Source: Rugamonas violacea (GTDB lineage: Bacteria; Pseudomonadota; Gammaproteobacteria; Burkholderiales; Burkholderiaceae_D). Taken from it: a DNA stretch of 64,000 nucleotides. Location of the stretch: assembly GCF_016461825.1 (NCBI RefSeq), contig NZ_JAEMNU010000134.1:5159-69158 (forward strand), in the 5' to 3' direction. The number at the start of each line of letters is the position of its first letter. Position 1 is the stretch's first letter. This document shows, one piece after another, positions 41,534-49,995 of the stretch. Made by a program: the position numbers and the translations under genes. The notes below the pieces were generated by a model, which was not told where the DNA came from, did no database searches, and saw only the letters and a list, made by a program, of their open reading frames with translations.

Positions 41534-42103
41534 ATGCTCAAGCCCTTGAACAGCCGCATGCGGCTACTCTTCGCCGCCGGCCTGTTGGCCGTGTTGCTGG
41601 TGGTCGGCGGCGCGGCCGGCTTGATCGTGCTGGCCGGCGGCGTGGAGGCCGGCACCGGCACGCGCATCGTATGCCTGGCCGCCGTTTGCGCCGGCGTGCT
41701 GCTGTCGATCGCCGCCGGCCTGCTGCTGCAGCGCAGCGTCGTGCGGCCGCTGCGGCAGGCCTGGCGCGAGGCGGGCGGCGTGTGCGGCGACAGTGCCGCC
41801 GTCGAGGCGCGCCGGCTGCGCGCCTCGCTCGATGAGATGAACCACAGCCTGGCGCGGATCGGCCAGATCGTCGGCGCCATCAACGATATCGGCGTCGACA
41901 CCCGGAGCCCGACGCGGGCAGGGCAGGCGCCGCAGGGCGGCGCCACCGTGCTGGCGCTGGACGCGGCGCGCGAGCGCCGGCGCAGCAGGGCGCCAATCGC
42001 CTGCGCCGAGGTCGCCGCCGCCGCCGCCGCTGCCGCCGCCGACGACACCTCGCCACAGCCGGCCCGGCGTCACGACGCCGACGCCGGCCGGGGCGACACC
42101 TAG
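41534..42103 (+). CDS. Short two-TM protein, truncated chemoreceptor-like
   Basis: The 189-aa protein starts like a chemoreceptor (MLKPLNSRMRLLFAAGLLAV), has two membrane segments (~residues 10-35 and ~45-65) with almost no periplasmic loop between them, and then a short HAMP-like start (RSVVRPLRQAWREAGG). The signalling domain is missing; the tail is Ala/Arg-rich low-complexity sequence. TGGAG (41523-41527) supports ATG 41534. It may be a degenerate methyl-accepting-protein gene or a small membrane adaptor; function is unknown. Confidence 0.55.
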   Translation: MLKPLNSRMRLLFAAGLLAVLLVVGGAAGLIVLAGGVEAGTGTRIVCLAAVCAGVLLSIAAGLLLQRSVVRPLRQAWREAGGVCGDSAAVEARRLRASLDEMNHSLARIGQIVGAINDIGVDTRSPTRAGQAPQGGATVLALDAARERRRSRAPIACAEVAAAAAAAAADDTSPQPARRHDADAGRGDT

Positions 42104-42115
42104 CAAGGAACCATC

Positions 42116-42790
42116 ATGGAAGACATCGAAAAATTCGTCCACGGCTTCAGCCGTTTTCAACAGCAGTACTTCAGCGAGTCGCAGACCTTGTACGACAATC
42201 TGCGCGCCGGCCAACGGCCCGGCACCCTGCTGATCGGCTGCTGCGACTCGCGGGTCGACCCGATACTGCTGATGGGCGGCGACCCCGGCGACCTGTTCGT
42301 CGTGCGCAACATCGCCAACCTGGTGCCGGAATGCACGCCGACGGCCTCGGCCGGGGTCAGCTCGGCCATCGAGTTCGCCGTCTGCAACCTGGAGGTGGCG
42401 CGGGTGATCGTGCTGGGCCACGCCCGTTGCGGCGGCATCCGCGCGCTGATGGCGCCGCGCGAGCCGGTCGCCGAGACCGACTTCGTCGGCCAGTGGATGC
42501 GCATCGCCGAGCCGGTGGCGCAGCGCGTGCGGCGCGACCTGGCGCACCGCAGCTCGGAGCAGCAACACAAGGCCTGCGAGCTGGCCAGCATCCTGCTATC
42601 GCTCGACAACCTGCTGACCTACCCGTGGATCAAGCGCCGCGTCGAGCAGGGCCAGCTCAAGCTGCACGGCTGGTACTTCGACATCGAGAGCGGCGCCTTG
42701 ATGGCCTATTCGGCGCGCCAGCAACAGTTCCTGCCCTTGGTGTGTCCGCTTCGGCCGGCCAACGAGAGGGCCGCCGCGGCGGCCGCATGA
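42116..42790 (+). CDS. Beta-class carbonic anhydrase
   Basis: The 224-aa protein has the beta-CA zinc ligands: C42 and D44 in GCCDSRVDP, H102 and C105 in LGHARCGGI, with the conserved RNIANLVP loop. It interconverts CO2 and bicarbonate. The tail is a poly-Ala run. It begins 12 bp after the truncated chemoreceptor-like gene; no operon partner suggests a specialised role. Confidence 0.95.
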   Translation: MEDIEKFVHGFSRFQQQYFSESQTLYDNLRAGQRPGTLLIGCCDSRVDPILLMGGDPGDLFVVRNIANLVPECTPTASAGVSSAIEFAVCNLEVARVIVLGHARCGGIRALMAPREPVAETDFVGQWMRIAEPVAQRVRRDLAHRSSEQQHKACELASILLSLDNLLTYPWIKRRVEQGQLKLHGWYFDIESGALMAYSARQQQFLPLVCPLRPANERAAAAAA

Positions 42791-42932
42791 GCTTGAAAGG
42801 TTCGAATTCGCGGCCTGTCAGCTGTGACAAAGCGCGCATTTTTCGTATGGGCAGGATGCTATGCTTTAAGCGGTTGGCGGAGTGGCACCAAAAGCGGCGG
42901 TGTTGCATAAATCGAATTTGACGGCGAAGTCA

Positions 42933-44984
42933 ATGAACATTGTCCCACGCGCATTGAAGTCCTGGCCGGCGCGCATCGCGCTGGCGCTGCTGTTGATCGT
43001 GCTGCTGCCGCCGCTGGTTGTGGTGCTGCTCAATGTGCGCGAGGCATCGGATACCGATCCGGGGCGCGGCGCGGCCATCGTCGCGCAGGACGTGTTCGGC
43101 GACAGCTTCACCGAGGTGACCTATCTCGAGCAGAACTGGAAGCCCGAGGACAGCCTATGGTTCTACAGCACCACCCAAGGCTCCGACCTGCTGCCGTACG
43201 ACTTCTTCATGGCGCTCGAACAGCCCGGCTCGACCAAGCTGTTCCGCGCCAACGAGAACATGAACAACTACCGCTACCTGCCGCAGCGGGCCACGGCGTC
43301 CAATCCGGACGCGCTGCCGGTCGGCTTCGTCAAAGACGGCTACCTGAACAAGAATTACGTTGGCCTGACCTGCGCCGCTTGCCACACCGGGCAGATCAAT
43401 TACCGTGGGCTGGGCATGCGCATCGACGGCGGGCCGGGCGGCGCGGACATGGTCGGCTTCCTCGACGCGCTGACCAAGGCGATGACGGCGGCGCGCGACG
43501 ATGCCGCCGTCCAGCAACGCTTCGTCAAGGCCGTGCTGGCGCGCGGCGCCTATGCCAGCGCGGACGAGGTCGTCAAGGACATCGCCACCTACACCCAGCG
43601 CCTGGTGAGCTACAACGTCATCAACCGCAGCGCGACCAATTACGGCTACGCGCGCCTGGATGCGTTTGGCCGCATCTATAACCGCCTGCTCGAACACCTG
43701 CTCAACCGCAGCCAACTGGAAGCGGTGCTGCGCAACATCCTGACACCTGAGGAAATCGCCGTGGCGCTGCAGGGCGTGGGGGAAACGCTGAGCTCGGCGC
43801 AGCGCGACCAGGTCATCCTGCGCGTGGCGAAGAAACCGCGCGATATCGCTTGGCTGAAGCGTGAACTGTTCATCAAGGCCGACGCGCCCGTCAGCTACCC
43901 TTTCCTGTGGGACGTGCCGCAGCATGACGTGGTGCAATGGAATGGTCTCGGCAACAATGCCGGCCTCGGCCCGTTGGGGCGCAATACCGGCGAGGTGATC
44001 GGCGTGTTCGGCTCGCTCGAATGGCAGGACGGCAGCGAGTATTCGCTGGTGTCGCTGCTGGCCGGGCAGGGCCTCAAGCGCCAGACCACCCACTTCAACT
44101 CCTCCGTCAACGCCGACAACCTGCGCCGCATTGAGAACCATCTGGTCTCGCTGCAGTCGCCCCAGTGGCCGGTCAAAGTGTTCGGTGCCGGCTCGGTCGA
44201 CGCGGCGCGGGTGGCGCGCGGCGAGCGCCTCTTCAACAATCATTGCGTCGGCTGCCACGCCGGCATCGAACGGAGCTCCCCGGCCCGCCGCATCGTCGCC
44301 TATATGTCGAAGGTGGAAGAGGTGGGCACCGATCCGACCATGGCGAACAACAGCGTCCAATACCTGGGCTATTCGGGCATCCTGCGCAACAGCTACGTGG
44401 GGGCAGGGGTGGGCAGCATCCTGCTCGACAAGAAGGCGCCGATCGCGGCCCTGCTGACCAAGGCCACCACCAATGTGCTGAACACGCGCGATCCCGACAA
44501 ATCCTTCGTGCAACGCTGGGCCGAATGGCTGGTCAACATTGTGAGAGCTTTTCTCAGCAACGAAATCAAGCCGTCCAACAAGCAGGGCAACTACGTGATC
44601 GACACCACCATCAGTCCGTACGCGTCGCTGCGGGCCTACAAAGGCCGCGCGCTGAACGGCATCTGGGCCACGGCGCCCTACCTGCATAACGGCTCGGTGC
44701 CCACGTTGTACGATTTGCTGCTGCCGGCGGCATGCCCGGCCGGCGACCAGGACGCGGAGTGCCGGCCGGGCAAATTTCAAGTTGGATCGCGCGAATTCGA
44801 CCCGGTCAAGGTCGGCTTGAAAAGCGACGGCTACCAGGGCTTCACCTTCGACACGCGATTGGCCGGCAACAGCAACGCCGGCCACGAATACGGCACGGTC
44901 GCAATCGTCAGAGGTGAAACGACCCTGCAGCCGCTGAGCAAAGAGGAGCGCCTGGACTTGCTCGATTACTTGAAAGTGCAGTAA
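42933..44984 (+). CDS. Di-heme cytochrome c of the RoxA/RoxB-MauG-CcpA group
   Basis: The 683-aa protein has an N-terminal membrane segment (residues ~13-35), then a large periplasmic part with two c-type heme sites: CAACH at 147-151 and CVGCH at 438-442. The C-terminal region (RALNGIWATAPYLHNGSVPT LYDLL) is the shared CcpA/RoxA motif for the end of this fold. The ~680-aa size and the wide heme spacing favour the RoxA/RoxB rubber-oxygenase-like group over ordinary ~350-aa cytochrome c peroxidases. The substrate is unknown; rubber cleavage is only one possibility. Confidence 0.8.
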   Translation: MNIVPRALKSWPARIALALLLIVLLPPLVVVLLNVREASDTDPGRGAAIVAQDVFGDSFTEVTYLEQNWKPEDSLWFYSTTQGSDLLPYDFFMALEQPGSTKLFRANENMNNYRYLPQRATASNPDALPVGFVKDGYLNKNYVGLTCAACHTGQINYRGLGMRIDGGPGGADMVGFLDALTKAMTAARDDAAVQQRFVKAVLARGAYASADEVVKDIATYTQRLVSYNVINRSATNYGYARLDAFGRIYNRLLEHLLNRSQLEAVLRNILTPEEIAVALQGVGETLSSAQRDQVILRVAKKPRDIAWLKRELFIKADAPVSYPFLWDVPQHDVVQWNGLGNNAGLGPLGRNTGEVIGVFGSLEWQDGSEYSLVSLLAGQGLKRQTTHFNSSVNADNLRRIENHLVSLQSPQWPVKVFGAGSVDAARVARGERLFNNHCVGCHAGIERSSPARRIVAYMSKVEEVGTDPTMANNSVQYLGYSGILRNSYVGAGVGSILLDKKAPIAALLTKATTNVLNTRDPDKSFVQRWAEWLVNIVRAFLSNEIKPSNKQGNYVIDTTISPYASLRAYKGRALNGIWATAPYLHNGSVPTLYDLLLPAACPAGDQDAECRPGKFQVGSREFDPVKVGLKSDGYQGFTFDTRLAGNSNAGHEYGTVAIVRGETTLQPLSKEERLDLLDYLKVQ

Positions 44985-45016
44985 TGCAGCTTGCCGCCTG
45001 GCTGTCCAAGACTTAT

Positions 45017-45154
45017 GGGCAACTCGAAAAACCGTCATTCCGCATCGGCGGACCGCCGCGCAGGCGGGAATCTATACCCCGCATGTTCATTGGCTCAGCA
45101 TGGGTTCCCGCCTACGCGGGAACGACAATTTGGTGGTTTTTCGAAGTTCCCTTA
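45017..45154. repeat. MITE-like dispersed repeat, copy 1 (138 bp)
   Basis: This copy matches 62501-62638 with few differences. The ends are imperfect terminal inverted repeats (left GGGCAACTCGAAAAACC, right GGTTTTTCGAAGTTCCCTTA), and the interior holds two hairpins with GCGGGAA/TTCCCGC arms, reminiscent of dRS3-type repeats. It starts 32 bp after the di-heme cytochrome gene. Its right end supplies the TAA stop of the radical SAM gene on the minus strand. Confidence 0.88.
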
Positions 45155-46615
45155 TTGCTGCACTTTAATTGGGATTGTCGCTGACCGGAGCAGTTTCGAT
45201 GTGGTTTCCATGGCACTCGACAAACTCAGGGTATTGCTCGCCTGTTGTTCCTCGTAAGCGAACCAGCCGGATTTTGCCCATTGCCGGGTGGCAGCCAGTT
45301 TTACTTGATATTCTCTGTGCAGCTTGCCGTGTTCGCCGCCGAATTGCTTCATCAACATGGAAATGCCTTCCAGGCCCATGCGGGCGCGGCCATGATACAG
45401 GCCAAGTTTGCTCATGCTTCGGCGTACCCGTTTCTGCGTGCATATCAAGTTGTTCGCCCATTCCTGCAACTCTTTCATTTGTACCGGGCTGATGTTGGGA
45501 TGGTTCCATACCAGATTTCTTGAATTGTATTTGCGTAGATCGAATTCAAAAATACCATATTTTTGCTCGATCAGGCGGCGTTGCTCGGTGCGGGGGTAGG
45601 GCGTCAACACTTGAATTTGTGCCACATCGAAATCCTGTTCCGCCAGCAGTTGTATATCCTCCTTAATGGATTCCGGCGTGTCTTCTTCGAATCCAAGTAT
45701 GTAGAATATTTGCGCGAACATATTATGCTTGCCCAGCAACTTGAGCATGTCCAAATTATTATGTTGATCGGTCCGTTTCGACGCCCCGCTTAGTGAACGA
45801 TCATTCAGGCTTTCAATACCCAAGTGGGCGCCGAACATGCCATGTTCATGCCAGAATTCGAAATTTTTTCTTAAGGTGTCGACCCGCGTCAACGCCACCC
45901 ACCTGAGATTGTTCTTATGCAGAATTTTGACAACCTCTTGGGCATGTTGCTTGAATGTACCGAAATTTTCATCCAGAATATTGATTCCGCTCACGCCTCT
46001 TTTTTTGTAGGTCCACACTATGCGTTCGATCTCTTCCAGGGGGACCATGGTCGCTCGGCCATAGAAGTCTGGCGTCTGGCAGAAATTGCACGTGAACGGG
46101 CAACTGCGGGAGGTGAACAAGGTGCCTGAGAACAGCATGCGGGGAAATAGATTGGTGCCGACCACGCCATAGATTTCGGGATGGATCAGTTTGGTGTTGA
46201 CGTCCGGCTCCAGGCCCATGATTTGCGCGAGCTTGGCTTCACCCCAACCCTGCACCACGTGATCGAATTCGCTCACAATTTCCGGTGTATAGGAGCCGAA
46301 ATTGCCGGCCCAGATCTCTTTCACCCCCAATTTCCGGGCATGGCGCGCCATGGCGAGCGCTTGTTCTGTTTCATTGATATAAAAAGAGATACCCAACACG
46401 TCCGGCAGCGGATTCAAGCTCTTGCAAAAATCCTCCCAGGTGGGATAGTGTAAAACTTTCACCGGAAGATTTGCCTCCAGAAAAGCGAGTGCGGGATGAT
46501 GCAGAAAGCTCATGATCATTCGCATGCCCTTGCTCGACTTGTCCCATGAGTAAATATCCGGGGAAACGCCACCGATCGGCTGCACTGGCGAGGTTATTAC
46601 AACGTTACGCATCAT
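45152..46615 (-). CDS. B12-binding-domain radical SAM protein, unknown reaction
   Basis: The 487-aa protein has an N-terminal cobalamin-binding-like domain (residues ~1-140, without an obvious DxHxxG) and a radical SAM domain with C172-x3-C176-x2-C179 (SRSCPFTCNFCQTP), then SGINILDENFGTF and VALTRVDTLRKN. It resembles the large class that includes methyltransferases and hopanoid-type enzymes; the substrate cannot be predicted. Its codon use and base composition are markedly more A+T-rich than the neighbouring genes, and its stop codon lies in a MITE end. Both features suggest it was acquired. Confidence 0.85.
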   Translation of the reverse strand: MMRNVVITSPVQPIGGVSPDIYSWDKSSKGMRMIMSFLHHPALAFLEANLPVKVLHYPTWEDFCKSLNPLPDVLGISFYINETEQALAMARHARKLGVKEIWAGNFGSYTPEIVSEFDHVVQGWGEAKLAQIMGLEPDVNTKLIHPEIYGVVGTNLFPRMLFSGTLFTSRSCPFTCNFCQTPDFYGRATMVPLEEIERIVWTYKKRGVSGINILDENFGTFKQHAQEVVKILHKNNLRWVALTRVDTLRKNFEFWHEHGMFGAHLGIESLNDRSLSGASKRTDQHNNLDMLKLLGKHNMFAQIFYILGFEEDTPESIKEDIQLLAEQDFDVAQIQVLTPYPRTEQRRLIEQKYGIFEFDLRKYNSRNLVWNHPNISPVQMKELQEWANNLICTQKRVRRSMSKLGLYHGRARMGLEGISMLMKQFGGEHGKLHREYQVKLAATRQWAKSGWFAYEEQQASNTLSLSSAMETTSKLLRSATIPIKVQQ

Positions 46616-46705
46616 GATGCACTCCGTGAAATAGTATTTCTTACGCTTTACAAGGCCAGTGTCAGTGTGTTACTTTTTTGAAAAGTATCTGCCCCTGCCG
46701 ATCCA

Positions 46706-47071
46706 ATGTCAAGCTCACTTTTCAAAGGACGAAAAAATGAAGGTCCATCGCCTGCGGACGTCGACATGATCGTTTTTCTTATATTCATAAGTGCTTTGTT
46801 TGGTATCGGAAGGTTTTTTGTCAGCGGGCATGTGTTGACGGTTCCGGGGACATATGAAACCTTCGCGCATATCTGGTCGGGCTTTTTACTGGCAGTGGCC
46901 ATGCCGGAATTTGCGTGGGTGTTCAGTTCCGCCAAGAGCCTACTCAGGCATACGCCGATTCCGCCCATGCCGCCCACCAAAGGCGCCGCCGGATTTTCTG
47001 TGCTGATTATTTCGATGATTGAACTGTATATGTTCAACTATCAGGGATGGTTGGCCGCCACCTTCGGCTAG
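46706..47071 (+). CDS. Small membrane protein, unknown
   Basis: The 121-aa ORF has three hydrophobic segments (DMIVFLIFISALFGIGRFFV, HIWSGFLLAVAMPEFAWVF, FSVLIISMIELYMFNY). It is divergent from the radical SAM gene with a 90-bp gap and shares its lower G+C, so the two may have arrived together. No ribosome site is visible before ATG 46706; ATG 46766 is an alternative that starts at the first membrane segment. I do not recognise the family. Confidence 0.6.
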   Translation: MSSSLFKGRKNEGPSPADVDMIVFLIFISALFGIGRFFVSGHVLTVPGTYETFAHIWSGFLLAVAMPEFAWVFSSAKSLLRHTPIPPMPPTKGAAGFSVLIISMIELYMFNYQGWLAATFG

Positions 47072-47115
47072 GTGCGGTGGAAGACGCGATCCTCGTCAAG
47101 TGGCGGTCGTGGCGG

Positions 47116-47547
47116 CTACCACACCTGGTTTGCCTTATACGCGACGGCGGTGGCCTCGATCTCGAACAGCATGCCGAGCAGCGCCAGGCGCGGTACCGGA
47201 ATCAAGGTGCAGGCCGGCGCCCGCTCGCCCCAGATGGCGCGCACGGCGGCGCTGAAGACGGCCAGCCGCTCCTCGCTGTGGTGGACGATCAGCGCGGTGA
47301 GCTTGACCACGTCGGCCGGCGTGGCGTCGGCCGCCGCCAGCGCGGTGCGCAGATTCGCCAACGCCTGGCCCACCTGCTCGGCGAAGTCGGGCGACAGCTC
47401 GCCGAGCTGGTTCTCGCCGCCCTGGCCGGCGACATAGATCAGCCGGGCCGGCGTGCTCGCCTCGACGACGTGGCTGTAGCCGTTTGGCCGTGGGTCGTAC
47501 AGGCCGGGGGGATTGCTGAAGGTGTGCGATGGATGCGAGCTGCTCAT
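47116..47547 (-). CDS. RidA/YjgF-family protein
   Basis: The 143-aa protein has the RidA-type features: PNGYSHVVEAS, the IYVAGQGGEN motif, QVGQALANLRTALAAADATP and the final CTLIPVPRLALLGMLFEIEA. Members deaminate reactive enamines/imines, although this divergent form may have another ligand. ATG 47547 is supported by AGAGG upstream; an in-frame start at 47607 adds an unconserved leader. Confidence 0.88.
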   Translation of the reverse strand: MSSSHPSHTFSNPPGLYDPRPNGYSHVVEASTPARLIYVAGQGGENQLGELSPDFAEQVGQALANLRTALAAADATPADVVKLTALIVHHSEERLAVFSAAVRAIWGERAPACTLIPVPRLALLGMLFEIEATAVAYKANQVW

Positions 47548-47657
47548 GGGGCCTCTGTGGTTGCGGTGGATCGGTGTGAGCGGAGTGCCACACCGGACAG
47601 AGGCCACTGTAAAACATCAAGTCAACTTGAGGTCAAGCGCTTTTTCAGAGCGGGCGC

Positions 47658-47981
47658 TTAGCCGATCTTCAGCGCCTTCTTCTGGATCTCGGCGTCCAGC
47701 TTTTCCTTGATCTTGGCGGCGATTTTCTCCTCGATGTTTTGCCGCGCGGCCGGCGGCATGTTCGCTACGTCGCTTTCCTTCAGACCCATCGAGTCCAATG
47801 CCGCCGCGCGCATGCGCTGGGCCGGGGTCATTTTGGCGTAGGCCGCCAGCTCGGCCGCCGGCCCCGATTCGGCCGCAGTGGCCGCCGCCAAATACGAGCC
47901 GAAGCTGACGCCTTTGTTGGATACGCTGACGCTGACCGAGGCGGCCGGGGCGCTGCTGTCGTTGACTGTTTGAATTTTCAT
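47658..47981 (-). CDS. Small hypothetical protein, divergent from the kinase-effector-like gene
   Basis: The 107-aa protein has a Ser/Val-rich head and a helical tail (KMTPAQRMRAAALDSMGLKE, then NMPPAARQNIEEKIAAKIKE). Homologous tails occur in various hypothetical proteins; I cannot name the family. AGGAG precedes ATG 47981. It is transcribed divergently from 48231 with a 249-bp gap that contains no other gene, and could be functionally linked to it, but this is not shown by the sequence. Confidence 0.65.
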   Translation of the reverse strand: MKIQTVNDSSAPAASVSVSVSNKGVSFGSYLAAATAAESGPAAELAAYAKMTPAQRMRAAALDSMGLKESDVANMPPAARQNIEEKIAAKIKEKLDAEIQKKALKIG

Positions 47982-48230
47982 GGGTTCTCCTGACGGGTGG
48001 TTGATGGTGGATGATGCCGCGCCGGCGCGATGGGCGGCGTGATCGCCTAAGCGGAGGGCGATGGATACGCCGCCGCGTGGCCGCGTCGGCGGCCATATCA
48101 TCACGCTAGCCGGAAGCGGCAGGCGGATCTCGGAGCGTAAATCCTCGGCGGGGCGGGAGAGTTTTCTCGGACGGTATTTTGAGTAGAAAAAACGTGGTAG
48201 CCTGACGGTCGAACGTTGGAGGATGATGTG

Positions 48231-49904
48231 ATGACGCCGTCGCCAAAAAATATGCTCGTGTTGTCGCCGGCCGTTGCGGCGGTTCGCCCCCCAGCTGTAT
48301 TCAAGCCGCCGCCGCCAGCGGCGGGCGGCCTGGCACAACGTGCCAGCGGAGGTGGCGTGCTTGCTGTTCCGGCGGTGTTCCGGCCACCGTCCGCCATCCG
48401 CACCCTGCAAGCGAAATCGGCAACGATGGCGCCGGCCGGCGCGCAACTGGCCCGGCGTCCGCCTCCATCCACTGCCGCACCAGCACCAGCACCAGTACCA
48501 GCACCAGCACCAGCACCAGCACTCGCAGCGGCACTGGCGCCTCATCGCTCGCTCGTACCTCGGCAGACACGCGGGCCTGGCGCGTTGCCGCCGATACCGC
48601 CAGCGTTTCGAGCGGCAGCCGGCGTTGGGCCTCTACAGGCCAAACTGGCCCCCGCCTTGGGCAAGCCGATTGGCGTCTCGCCTTTCCGTCCGCCCGCACC
48701 CGCACCCGCACCCGCAGCGGTGCGCGTTCCGGCGAGCGGCTGGCCACACGCGATACTGCGGCCCGGATCGCTGATCGCTCCGGCAACAGCTGACCGCGCG
48801 AGGCCTGGGTCGATACCGAGGGCAGCGCTGGCGCAATTGCGTGCCGCGCCGGCGAGTGTTCTTCCGCCGTCGGGTGTGGCCGGTGCCGGTGTCGGTGTCG
48901 GGATGAGCGTGCTGCAGATGAGCCGGCGCGGGCAGGACCGGCAAAGCCGGCAGTCGAACAAGACTCAGATGCGATTCCAGAAGGAGCAACGCAGGCAACA
49001 GGAAGCGCCGCCCAAAAAAACCAGCGCGCGGGCGGCGCGGCGCCAGCCGCCGCCGCGCGGGGCCGCCAGCCCCAGTGCGCCGCAGACCTGGGGGCTCATG
49101 CACTATCTGGTGTTCTATTTGGCCTTGAGCGCGATGCTGGCGCCGGTGTCCGGCAGTCCGGTGGCGCGACGGGACAGGGCGCGTTTGCCGGCCGAACCCG
49201 GCCCCGGCGGACCGTTGGGAACTGCCGTCGGCAGCGCATCGTCCGGCCTCAGCCTGGGAAATTGCACGGCGACCGACGGCGCCGTCGAGTTCCGCCGCGC
49301 CGAAATGGGACGGTTGGACAGCCGCATGGAGCAGCTGCGGGCAGAGCTGCCGTCCTGCCCGACCATCCGCGACATGGACTCGGTCCGCGAGCAAATCAAG
49401 CAGTTGTACGCTGAGACGCCCGTGCACTATCGCAACCGGGCGCTATGTAACCCGAATCCGAGCAAGGGCAGGGTGGTGGCAATGGTCGGATTGCCGGGCA
49501 GCGGCAAGTCGACCAAGCAGAACGAATGCACGGCGCTGGGCTACCACGAGTATGATGACATCGGGCGCTATTGGCCGGACTTGCACGAGGTCGGGGAGCG
49601 CGCTCGCAGGGGCGAGAATGTGGTGATGTCGGACATTGTGCTGACCAACGATCGCACGCGGGCGCAGAAAGAGAAGGAACTGGGACTGCCGATCGACTAC
49701 ATCTATTTCGCGAACAATCCGGAGCAGTGCAAGAAGAACGCCGTGTATCGCCAAGCCACGACGCACCCGGAACGCGACGTAGCTGGCGAGCGTCGCAATA
49801 TCGATAGCATGTCGCGCGACTACCACCCGCCAGAAAACGCCCATCCAGTGGGCGTGGCGCCGGAACTGCCGACGGCAAGCGGCGGCCCTGGCGGGGGCCG
49901 TTGA
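48231..49904 (+). CDS. Large protein with disordered head and C-terminal P-loop kinase-like domain; putative polymorphic toxin
   Basis: The 557-aa protein has no classical signal peptide. Residues 1-~290 are Pro/Ala-rich with the recurring short motifs LQAKS (59-63), LQAKLAP (135-141) and VLQMSRR (227-233), which are typical of eCIS/T6SS-type polymorphic toxin heads. A hydrophobic segment is at 288-305. The C-terminal domain is a P-loop kinase/zeta-toxin-like fold: GLPGSGKST at 420-428, then YDDIGRYWPD, VVMSDIVLTNDRTRAQKEKE and YIYFANNPEQCKKNAVYR. Zeta-type kinases phosphorylate UDP-sugars; this activity is not proven here. GGAGG (48218-48222) supports ATG 48231. Confidence 0.75.
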   Translation: MTPSPKNMLVLSPAVAAVRPPAVFKPPPPAAGGLAQRASGGGVLAVPAVFRPPSAIRTLQAKSATMAPAGAQLARRPPPSTAAPAPAPVPAPAPAPALAAALAPHRSLVPRQTRGPGALPPIPPAFRAAAGVGPLQAKLAPALGKPIGVSPFRPPAPAPAPAAVRVPASGWPHAILRPGSLIAPATADRARPGSIPRAALAQLRAAPASVLPPSGVAGAGVGVGMSVLQMSRRGQDRQSRQSNKTQMRFQKEQRRQQEAPPKKTSARAARRQPPPRGAASPSAPQTWGLMHYLVFYLALSAMLAPVSGSPVARRDRARLPAEPGPGGPLGTAVGSASSGLSLGNCTATDGAVEFRRAEMGRLDSRMEQLRAELPSCPTIRDMDSVREQIKQLYAETPVHYRNRALCNPNPSKGRVVAMVGLPGSGKSTKQNECTALGYHEYDDIGRYWPDLHEVGERARRGENVVMSDIVLTNDRTRAQKEKELGLPIDYIYFANNPEQCKKNAVYRQATTHPERDVAGERRNIDSMSRDYHPPENAHPVGVAPELPTASGGPGGGR

Positions 49905-49925
49905 TGCCGGCTGCGGCTTGCCGGT

Positions 49926-49950
49926 CAGCTCCAGGCAGCTCCAGGCAGCT
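49926..49950. repeat. Short tandem repeat CCAGGCAGCT
   Basis: CAGCT is followed by two CCAGGCAGCT units, in the gap between the convergent kinase-like gene and the DUF5694-like gene. No other feature was seen here. Confidence 0.7.
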
Positions 49951-49995
49951 CGAATATGGCGACTTGGCTAAAAAGATGAATTGCTCAGCGCTTCC

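Noticed and set aside
42933-44984. Ordinary cytochrome c peroxidase (CcpA) for the di-heme protein
   Set aside because: CcpA proteins are ~330-350 aa with closely placed hemes. This one is 683 aa with hemes 291 residues apart.
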